In this document: positions 1 through 6,414 of the stretch, piece after piece
Numbering within the stretch: the stretch's first letter is position 1
Layout of the letters: every line of letters begins with the position of its first letter
Origin: Marinomonas sp. CT5
GTDB taxonomy: Bacteria > Pseudomonadota > Gammaproteobacteria > Pseudomonadales > Marinomonadaceae
Direction: 5' to 3'
DNA: 64,000 bases
Assembly: GCF_018336975.1 (NCBI RefSeq)
Contig: NZ_CP025572.1
Span: forward strand, 4,434,062 to 4,498,061
Notes under the pieces: generated by a model
Database searches by the model: none
The model's input: only the letters and a program-made list of their open reading frames with translations
What the model was told of the DNA's origin: nothing
Made by a program: the position numbers and the translations under genes

Positions 1-22
1 TTGCAGAATAAACAAAACTGAA

Positions 23-706
23 GTGAACTCAGATCAGCTCAAAGAGCAGATCACTGAGGATCTTTATGCAAAGATGAAAGATAACAAAGTATATGATGAA
101 GAACGCGAAGTAAAAATGCTATCGACTGTTGAGTTCAAAAGTCAAGGTTATGCTTCTTTTTATAATACAACACTTGAAAAAGATAAAAGTGTTCTAACCC
201 TTTCTGTTGCTGGAATTGGGTTCCTAGTGACAATGTTACAAATCTCAGAAAAAGTAACTTTCATTAACCTGAGTTTATTTTTTCTAGCTGCATTCACATT
301 TTTAATATCCATTTTTTGTATCATTACAATTTTTCAAAAAAATGCCAGCTACATTACTAATATGGTAAATGAGCAATGGACAGAAACTGAAAAGCAAGAG
401 AAAGTCTTAGAACGTCTTGATAAAATAGCCATATATTCTTTTATTTCTGCTATTATCTTATCTGTAGCACTCGGATTTTCAATATCAATCAACAAGTTGG
501 AGTTTCAAAATATGTCAGATAAAAAGCATGAACAACTTACAAAAGAAATGGTTACCATTGAGAGTTATAATGGAATGGCTGATATCGGTAAAAGTGTATC
601 AGGAGCATCCCAAATGAACCCATCCTCCTCTCAGGACACTCAAGCTCAGCAACAAGCCCCCAAGCAAACAAATACAGGTTCTGGTGCCTCAGCAATGAAG
701 CCTTAA
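23..706 (+). CDS. Membrane protein of unknown function (possibly 5'-truncated by window edge)
   Basis: I do not recognise the family. The 227-residue protein has a charged N-terminal part (about 1-55), then two close hydrophobic segments (about 56-75 and 82-105), a charged linker, and a third hydrophobic segment (about 134-153). The C-terminal tail is rich in Gln, Ser and Pro. This layout, a few membrane spans next to a soluble domain, resembles small membrane effectors such as SLATT or 2TM proteins of defence islands, but I see no diagnostic motif. The start chosen is GTG at 23. The frame is open to the window edge, so the real start may lie upstream. A hairpin repeat begins 30 bases after the stop. 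Confidence 0.6.
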   Translation: MNSDQLKEQITEDLYAKMKDNKVYDEEREVKMLSTVEFKSQGYASFYNTTLEKDKSVLTLSVAGIGFLVTMLQISEKVTFINLSLFFLAAFTFLISIFCIITIFQKNASYITNMVNEQWTETEKQEKVLERLDKIAIYSFISAIILSVALGFSISINKLEFQNMSDKKHEQLTKEMVTIESYNGMADIGKSVSGASQMNPSSSQDTQAQQQAPKQTNTGSGASAMKP

Positions 707-735
707 CGTTAGTAAAAAGCCTCGCTACCCCAGCG

Positions 736-795
736 CTTTGTGCATCTATTAATCTATTCTCAAAAATAGGTGCATGTAGCGTTTATCCAGTAAGT
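736..795 (+). repeat. Hairpin repeat, copy A
   Basis: GCATCTATT (742-750) pairs with AATAGGTGC (765-773), with one G:T pair and a 14-base loop. The hairpin is followed by ATGTAGCGTTTATCCAGTA. A diverged copy lies at 1094-1147. Stem and 3' flank are conserved while the loop is not. Confidence 0.6.
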
Positions 796-849
796 CCAAT
801 TTGCGATTACTAAACCTTCTTATATGACTAAAGCAAAAGGAACCATAAA

Positions 850-1047
850 ATGAGCGCAAATGAAAAGGATTCTATTTCAGCCAAAATGGTAGATGCCAAC
901 CTCGTAGATTTTGACAGTTTTGAGCGCGCGCTAAAAAGACGTAAGACAATCAGTGAACTCGAACTAGGAATTAATAGCTTTGCAGGAGCAGCGTCTTTGG
1001 ATCCATCAAAGAAAAAACAGCCTAAACAGAACCCTCCCAAAAAATAA
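850..1047 (+). CDS. Small basic protein of unknown function
   Basis: This 65-residue ORF starts at ATG 850 behind an AAAAGGAACC ribosome-binding stretch. It has an acidic-to-mixed N-terminal half with a probable amphipathic helix (residues 20-42) and a Lys/Pro-rich tail ending in KK. No family is recognised. It lies between hairpin repeat copies A and B, 54 bases after A and 46 bases before B, so repeat and ORF look like one module. Real coding status is likely but unproven. Confidence 0.45.
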   Translation: MSANEKDSISAKMVDANLVDFDSFERALKRRKTISELELGINSFAGAASLDPSKKKQPKQNPPKK

Positions 1048-1093
1048 TGATACATAACTGCTTTAAATAGTATTTTCTGCTATACACTCAACC

Positions 1094-1147
1094 CTTTGAG
1101 CATCTGTTATCAACAATGGGTGCGCATGTAGCGTTTGTCCAGTACGT
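1094..1147 (+). repeat. Hairpin repeat, copy B
   Basis: GCATCTGTT (1100-1108) pairs with AATGGGTGC (1115-1123) around a six-base loop and is followed by ATGTAGCGTTTGTCCAGTA. Relative to copy A (736-795) the A:T pair in the stem has become G:T, so pairing survives on this strand. The loop differs completely. Confidence 0.6.
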
Positions 1148-1622
1148 TCCGTTCTTGCCTGAGTAGCACTTCCCCTATTAACCGGTCGATACACATTTTT
1201 GCCTGCAGTCGCGGGCGAGTTTGCGTATGTCGTGTGGCTGGTGAATTTGATGTTATCGTTATCACTGAGGCTTTGATACCAAGTGTGGTAATGGGTTTCA
1301 TGTCTTATTTAAGAGCTACGCTTTGGCATGCTGTTGATTTGTTACATGGCGTGTTGGGTGATGAGCAAGCGGAGCTCGGTGCCGTTTTGGTGTTATCTAG
1401 CAGTACATACCATTCCAACTCGCTGGACGAAAAGTGTTTCCATTCGGCAAGGCTAGTTTCGCCCTAGCGAGTCGCGTGGAACAGTTTCGCATAAAAAAGG
1501 TACGCCAATTTGTTGCTTCTTGTTGAAAAAGCTTCAATTAACCATGTCATATGAATAATAGAGAGATAATCATCGAAATCTCACTTAACTTAGAAAGAAC
1601 ATCATAGACAGCAGCTGAATTC
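1148..1622 (+). other. Gene-free stretch, possible decayed sequence
   Basis: No convincing gene. An open frame at 1135-1467 (+) has no good ribosome-binding site and a composition unlike the neighbours. It may be a remnant, since parts read as protein-like while others do not. The last 120 bases precede the 3' end of the HTH gene. No clear terminator or repeat was seen. Confidence 0.35.
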
Positions 1623-1832
1623 TCAATCGGGGATCAGTATTTTCGTCGAGATATCCATCGACGCAGCGATATCCCATAGAGCTTTTAACGTAACATTGAC
1701 TTCACCTCGCTCTATTCTTCCCATATAACTGCGGTCTATCTTAGATTTTGCCGCTAAAGCTTCTTGAGAGATACCTCGCGCTTTACGTTGACTCCGAATT
1801 AGCTCTCCAACCTCTTTTGCTATGTTTCTCAT
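1623..1832 (-). CDS. Small HTH regulator, controller (C) protein-like
   Basis: A 69-residue single-domain XRE/Cro-type helix-turn-helix protein. The core runs from about residue 8 to 62, with the turn at ISQEALAAKSKIDRS and the typical YMGRIERGE third-helix region. Size and architecture match controller proteins of restriction-modification systems. The gene is divergent from the two-gene operon at 1924-3818. The 91-bp space between them carries two direct GGACTATAA repeats 15 bp apart, like C-boxes. I infer it regulates itself and the divergent operon. It could also be a simple antitoxin-like repressor. Confidence 0.8.
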   Translation of the reverse strand: MRNIAKEVGELIRSQRKARGISQEALAAKSKIDRSYMGRIERGEVNVTLKALWDIAASMDISTKILIPD

Positions 1833-1865
1833 TTTTATATCTCAAAAATGAAATACAATCTCCAA

Positions 1866-1898
1866 TTGCGGACTATAACTCCACGGACTATAATCCGT
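1866..1898 (+). promoter_or_regulatory. C-box-like operator overlapping a plus-strand promoter
   Basis: Two tandem boxes, GGACTATAACTCC (1870-1882) and GGACTATAATCCG (1885-1897), repeat with 15-bp spacing; the second is a near-palindrome centred on TATA. The second box contains TATAAT (1889-1894), with TTGCGG (1866-1871) 17 bp upstream, so the operator overlaps a promoter for the gene at 1924. The GACT..TATA layout resembles known operators of controller proteins such as C.Esp1396I; binding by the adjacent HTH protein is inferred. Confidence 0.55.
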
Positions 1899-1923
1899 AT
1901 TTTGACAAATAGAGATAGTTATT

Positions 1924-2424
1924 TTGAGATCTAAGCCCATCGCTCACGTTGTCGAAGAGTTCTTCCAAGCACCGGCACAAAAAAAAGCCACTATAAATGA
2001 CGTGCTCAAACACTATGTTGAAAAATACGGAGAAGACAACCCTATTGAAATGAAAAAAGCACGACATGCTATTTATCTGAAAATTCATCGTTTAGTTAAG
2101 TCAGGTGCGTTAGTCGTTGCTTCAAAGAGTGGTAAGAGTACTTATTATGCCAAAGCGAAAATTTTAGATGAAACCAAAACGCAAAAAATTACACCCATTG
2201 CCGTTGTAGCGAGTGAGAAAGAAATGCTCTTGAAGCGTAAAGCTGAACTTGAGTATGAACTTGAACTATGTATTGCCGAAGCCCAAGGCTATGAGGAGAT
2301 GAAGTCCCTATTACCCGCTCAGCTTGATTTGTTGATATCTAAAAAAAGTGAAGCTAAAAAACGAGCGATAACACTAAACGGCTTACTAACTAGCACTCAA
2401 ACCATATTACTTGCGCTCTCATGA
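1924..2424 (+). CDS. Winged-helix-like/coiled-coil protein of unknown function
   Basis: This 166-residue protein begins at TTG 1924, about 23 bases after the predicted transcription start. Residues about 20-75 look like a winged-helix DNA-binding domain: helices, then a GALVVASKSGKSTYYAKAK hairpin wing. Residues about 97-155 form a charged helical, probably coiled-coil, region. The stop overlaps the start of the helicase by 4 bases (ATGA), so the two are translationally coupled and probably work together. I infer a DNA-recognition or adaptor role. No named family is recognised. Confidence 0.7.
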   Translation: MRSKPIAHVVEEFFQAPAQKKATINDVLKHYVEKYGEDNPIEMKKARHAIYLKIHRLVKSGALVVASKSGKSTYYAKAKILDETKTQKITPIAVVASEKEMLLKRKAELEYELELCIAEAQGYEEMKSLLPAQLDLLISKKSEAKKRAITLNGLLTSTQTILLALS

Positions 2425-3818
2425 AGAAAATGCAAAACCTCTCACTAAGAACTTGGCAAAAGAGCTGTTTATCTAAAGCTTTAGAAGTCTATCAAAATGG
2501 TCAGCAAAACTTTATGTGCGTTGCTGCACCAGGTGCCGGAAAAACAAGATTTTCTGCATCGTTAGCAAAAAGCTTATTAGATGCTGACCACATTGATTTC
2601 GTTCTTTGCTTCGCCCCCTCTGTAAGCATACAGAACAGCATTCAAGAAACCTTCAGCAATATATTGAATGATCGCTTTGATGGCCGAATAGGCGCAAAAG
2701 GCTTGGTTATTACCTATCAAGGAATCCAATACGCATACCAAGAACTTGCACATGTCATTAAGAACTACCGTGTTCTAATAATCTCTGATGAAATTCATCA
2801 CTGTGCTTCTGGTGTAAGTAGCACGTCTAATCAATGGGGACAGTTGTTAGTTTCTTTAATATCAGAAGGCAATCCCCTGACTCTAACTTTGAGTGGTACT
2901 CCTTGGCGGTCAGACAGTACAAAAATAGCGCTTCAGAGCTATTCTGGAGAGCCTCAAGAGCTTGATACAGACTTTGTGTATGGGTTAGGCGATGCAGTTA
3001 GAGATAAGGTTTGTAGGAGACCTAGTTTAATATTGCTCGATAATAGCTCGATTGATGTTAAGGAGGATTCTAAAACACATAAATTTAGTAGTATTCGCCA
3101 GGCAATTGAGGCTGAAAAACTAAAATATAGCGAACTACTGACTCATCAAGACTCACTAAGTCAGCTAATGACCTATGCCCATGAGGAACTGATTAGAATT
3201 AGAGAAAAACACCCTCGTGCCGCAGGTTTAGTTGTTGCATCATCTATTGATCAAGCGCGGCGGATATCTCAGTTTATTATCACTAACTTTAACGAGAGCT
3301 CTATTGTAGTTAGTTATGATCAAATTGATGCTCACGAAAACATCAGAGACTTTCAAAGTTCAGAGATTGACTGGATTGTTTCTATTGGCATGGTAAGTGA
3401 AGGCACAGACATCCCACGTTTACAGGTCTGCGCTTATCTGAGCAATGTGAGAACAGAGCTTAACTTTCGCCAAGTGCTTGGACGGATTCTACGGATTAAT
3501 AAGGAACCGAATGAGTCTTGTTCAATGATAGCGTTTGCTGAGCCAAAGCTAATTGAATATTCAGAACGGATAAACCAAGACCTACCGGAAGATTCGATGA
3601 GAATAAAAGTCATCGAAGATCAAGCCCTAATAAAAACAGCGAACTTCAATCAACACACTATAAGCTCGGAAAACAAAGGCTTTATTTCCATGAAAACAAC
3701 ACCTTCAAGCCATACACATACATTTGATAGACTTCATGATATAGCATCAGAAGCTTCATACTCCGTTAAAATGGCTTTATGTAAAGACTCTTACAGGACA
3801 ACAATTCTATCTTTATAA
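2421..3818 (+). CDS. SF2 DEAD/DEAH-type helicase, ResIII-like
   Basis: A 465-residue superfamily 2 helicase. It shows Walker A AAPGAGKT (35-42), Walker B DEIHH (123-127), motif III SGTPWR (158-163), motif V MVSEGTDIP (324-332) and motif VI FRQVLGRILR (349-358). This is a full helicase core of the type found in restriction enzymes and RadD-like proteins, followed by a short C-terminal tail of about 80 residues without a recognisable nuclease. It is coupled to the winged-helix protein and lies under a controller-type operator, which suggests a defence or DNA-surveillance module. No methylase or nuclease gene is adjacent. Confidence 0.8.
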   Translation: MKKMQNLSLRTWQKSCLSKALEVYQNGQQNFMCVAAPGAGKTRFSASLAKSLLDADHIDFVLCFAPSVSIQNSIQETFSNILNDRFDGRIGAKGLVITYQGIQYAYQELAHVIKNYRVLIISDEIHHCASGVSSTSNQWGQLLVSLISEGNPLTLTLSGTPWRSDSTKIALQSYSGEPQELDTDFVYGLGDAVRDKVCRRPSLILLDNSSIDVKEDSKTHKFSSIRQAIEAEKLKYSELLTHQDSLSQLMTYAHEELIRIREKHPRAAGLVVASSIDQARRISQFIITNFNESSIVVSYDQIDAHENIRDFQSSEIDWIVSIGMVSEGTDIPRLQVCAYLSNVRTELNFRQVLGRILRINKEPNESCSMIAFAEPKLIEYSERINQDLPEDSMRIKVIEDQALIKTANFNQHTISSENKGFISMKTTPSSHTHTFDRLHDIASEASYSVKMALCKDSYRTTILSL

Positions 3819-3875
3819 AGAAAGGAAAGTCCCAAAAAGCTTTAAAACACGAATTCAATACTTTATTGGCATTTA

Positions 3876-3896
3876 TTTAATGTTTAATGTTTAATG
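3876..3896 (+). repeat. Three tandem TTTAATG heptamers
   Basis: Three exact copies of TTTAATG stand 47 bases before the small gene at 3944. The unit length equals that of the long TAAATGC array at 9772-9939 on the other side of the recombinase trio, though the sequence differs. Confidence 0.8.
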
Positions 3897-3943
3897 TTTT
3901 TGAATAAAAAACCAAATCCAATCCACTAAGAGATAGTATACAT

Positions 3944-4213
3944 ATGGACACAATGCAGGAACTTTTTGAAAGAATTAAGTCTATTTTAGTTGAACAGCCA
4001 CATAGTGACTCAAGTACAGTAATTGCTAAAGCTTTAGCATCTGCATGCAACAACTCATATAGCGTTAGCATGCTAGATATCTCAACTAAACTTGATAGTA
4101 AAAATAGAAACCTTATTAATTCACTTACACATATTTACTCATTTGAAGATTACAGTAACTCTCTGCAAGATGAAACTCTGCATTGGCTAAGAGAAAAGAA
4201 ATTTATTAAGTAA
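3944..4213 (+). CDS. Small protein of unknown function
   Basis: This 89-residue, mainly helical, soluble protein starts at ATG 3944; the upstream AAGAGATAG is only a weak ribosome-binding site. No motif or family is recognised. It is followed 124 bases later by a strong plus-strand terminator (4338-4376) and faces the 3' end of the recombinase trio. In GInt elements a small fourth gene (ginD) accompanies the integrases; this one is on the opposite strand, so I do not equate them. Confidence 0.5.
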   Translation: MDTMQELFERIKSILVEQPHSDSSTVIAKALASACNNSYSVSMLDISTKLDSKNRNLINSLTHIYSFEDYSNSLQDETLHWLREKKFIK

Positions 4214-4260
4214 ATAATTCTTGAGGGTAAGTTGAGATGAGAGTCCCGAGTATTGCTTGA

Positions 4261-4275
4261 GAATATCCGATCAAG
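4261..4275 (+). repeat. Candidate attachment repeat, left copy
   Basis: GAATATCCGATCAAG matches GAATATACGATCAAG at 14185-14199 in 14 of 15 positions, in direct orientation. The pair encloses the three recombinases and the NACHT-like gene, about 9.9 kb. It could be a target duplication or att core. A chance match in AT-rich DNA is not excluded. Confidence 0.35.
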
Positions 4276-4337
4276 CGCCTTAATATTCTGGAAAGCCCAA
4301 TGGAAGTCATTAATTTGGCTGGTTTTTCACTTTTCTA

Positions 4338-4376
4338 CCACTAAACAAGATAATTGAACCTTGTTTAGTGGTTTTT
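4338..4376 (+). terminator. Rho-independent terminator after the 89-aa gene
   Basis: CCACTAAACAAG (4338-4349) and CTTGTTTAGTGG (4360-4371) form a perfect 12-bp stem with a 10-base loop, followed by TTTTT. It serves plus-strand transcription. Confidence 0.85.
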
Positions 4377-4639
4377 AAACAGATTAACCCCTTGCAACTC
4401 GTATCAAATGATCAACCCTAAATACATTGACTCAGGCAAACAGCATCGCAAGCATGTTGTCGTTTTTAGCCAGACCACGATTTTCTACTTTCCTAAAACC
4501 AAATTGGCATTTGATAATTCGAAATAGGTGTTAGACCTTAACGATAAACAAGCAAAGAAGAGTAGATTTGACATGGGCAGAGCCGAAGGCTTAGCACATG
4601 ATTGTCTCATGAAAAGTGCTTATACGCTTGTTACCAAGC
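4377..4639 (+). other. Gene-free stretch downstream of the recombinase trio
   Basis: No ORF of useful length and no clear hairpin on the minus strand where a terminator for the recombinase operon would be expected. The stretch may contain one element end. Confidence 0.4.
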
Positions 4640-6406
4640 CTAATAATTTCTGTCATCTGATTTTATATAAAGTTTTGCCTGCTCTATAAACTGTTCCGAA
4701 CTTTCAACTAAAGATTTATTTTCACTGTGATTCACAACTTTTTGATGAAGCTCTATCCGTTTCTCCCAATATTCGCGACGATTATCATCAATTCCGAAAT
4801 TTGGACAACCTACACATCGCTTCTCCTCACGCTTGGCATCAGAAAGCTCCCCTTTATCATCAAGGCACCTTGATTCACCTTTTGATTTTGAGGTAATCAA
4901 ACAATAACCATTAGCATGACTAATAATTTTTAACTCTTCTTGCTTCACCATGCTATCAACAAAATCAGCAATCACTACTGGATCGAGTATTCTTGATTTT
5001 GCCTGAATTAGGCGTCCATAGCGTTCAAGAGTATTGCTAGCCCCCCCACTTATTGTTATTTTTTTCTGAAATGAACGATTAAGGATATCAAAGGCCATTG
5101 CCTGTTCCACTTCTGGCATGAAATGCCAGATATTCTCATCGTCAGTATATTTTTTAGTAAAAAATAAATTATTATGTTTGAGCATGATGGAAAGCTCCGC
5201 CATATCTCCTATTTCATACCTCCACATCCATAGCATCGAGTATGCACGCCTAAACATATGAGGTCTAAGATTTAATTCTTCAAGACCAATTGAATTAGTA
5301 AAACACTTAAGAAGATGATAAATACTTGCAGTATGAAGGTAATATGACTTCGTATTACCATTTTTCACAGAATGTTGAAGTGGAGTTTTTAGTAGTATCT
5401 TTTTTTCTCCTGATTCCTGTCGTTTGTATTCAGTAATTCGCATGATAACTCTAAATGCATCGATGACTTCTGAAATAACAGCAACTTCGGTTTTTTTACC
5501 TGACAAAGATCCTGAGGTCTTCTTTTCTAGACCATAAAGAACGTCAAGTTCTAGATTTAGAAGCTTAGCTATATCATCTGTATCCCTCAAAGCAGCTTCA
5601 TGTTTACGCTCCGCAGTCAAAAGAAAAGTAATGGTTAAGGCGGCACCATAAAGAATATTAACGTCCATAATCAGTTTTGATGCAGTAATACCAAAGAACT
5701 TTGTGAATGTTCTAGAGGGATGACTTTTCTCCCCACCATCTCGTAGCGCCATATAGCTATCAAGCAGTTGTAAGGTTTTATCTGAATTTTTTATAAGTTT
5801 TAGAGCTTTATTTAAAACAAAAAATATTTCGCGTGGTAATAGCGTCTCTGTATGTGAATTGCTCTTAGATAATTTTTTAGCATATGTGAAAGGACTTTGA
5901 TCAATGAAAGGATCAAAGTCTAAAGATTCTTGCAATGATTCTCGCATAGTATAAAGATCAGCTATCGGTAAAAGTAACCCCTCAGTCGTCGATGTTTTAA
6001 TATTTCGATCTAATAAACATTGTTTGTATGCATCAATATCAGCAATAGAAATATCTTCCAAAAACATGCATCTGCGTTCAATAAATATAAATTTAAAAAA
6101 AACTCTTAATGATCTGGCATAACCGACTAGAGAACTAGTTGTGAGTGCTCTCTTTTTGAAATTTTCCATCCTACATATAAGCTGTTCTTTAGCTCGATCC
6201 ACCCAATATACCCATTGAGGGTCACTTTCCAGAGTGTCATCATAAAACCAATTAACTGTATATTTAGATAATTCATCAGTTTCAATATGCGGCTTAAAGC
6301 GCCATGAGGGTTCATTGACACCTGAAATAAGCCAAGAATATTTTGCAGGTTTCTTTTCTGCGTGTTCTAGTGGATGATTAAGGTTTACATGTAAAGACGA
6401 GACCAT
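4640..6406 (-). CDS. Tyrosine recombinase, third of trio (GinC-like)
   Basis: A 588-residue tyrosine recombinase. An SAM-like/core-binding N-terminal part (about 60-170) precedes the catalytic domain. Arg267 sits in TAERKHEAALRDTD, His383-x-x-Arg386 in PHMFRRAY, His411 in LKHNN, and the likely nucleophile Tyr420 in TKKYTDD. A C-terminal extension carries four cysteines (502, 514, 531 and 534, the last two as CVGC) that could bind zinc. The gene begins 8 bases after the second recombinase with a GGAAAAAAG ribosome-binding site, so the three form one operon. Sizes and order fit the ginABC integrase trio of GInt genomic islands. RIT trios have shorter proteins. Confidence 0.85.
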   Translation of the reverse strand: MVSSLHVNLNHPLEHAEKKPAKYSWLISGVNEPSWRFKPHIETDELSKYTVNWFYDDTLESDPQWVYWVDRAKEQLICRMENFKKRALTTSSLVGYARSLRVFFKFIFIERRCMFLEDISIADIDAYKQCLLDRNIKTSTTEGLLLPIADLYTMRESLQESLDFDPFIDQSPFTYAKKLSKSNSHTETLLPREIFFVLNKALKLIKNSDKTLQLLDSYMALRDGGEKSHPSRTFTKFFGITASKLIMDVNILYGAALTITFLLTAERKHEAALRDTDDIAKLLNLELDVLYGLEKKTSGSLSGKKTEVAVISEVIDAFRVIMRITEYKRQESGEKKILLKTPLQHSVKNGNTKSYYLHTASIYHLLKCFTNSIGLEELNLRPHMFRRAYSMLWMWRYEIGDMAELSIMLKHNNLFFTKKYTDDENIWHFMPEVEQAMAFDILNRSFQKKITISGGASNTLERYGRLIQAKSRILDPVVIADFVDSMVKQEELKIISHANGYCLITSKSKGESRCLDDKGELSDAKREEKRCVGCPNFGIDDNRREYWEKRIELHQKVVNHSENKSLVESSEQFIEQAKLYIKSDDRNY

Positions 6407-6414
6407 CTTTTTTC

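Noticed and set aside
736..1147. Integron attC sites
   Set aside because: No RYYYAAC / GTTRRRY core pair at the repeat ends and no intI in the window; kept only as a structured repeat.
1135..1467. 110-aa plus-strand ORF
   Set aside because: No ribosome-binding site, odd composition, overlaps the repeat; likely decayed or random.
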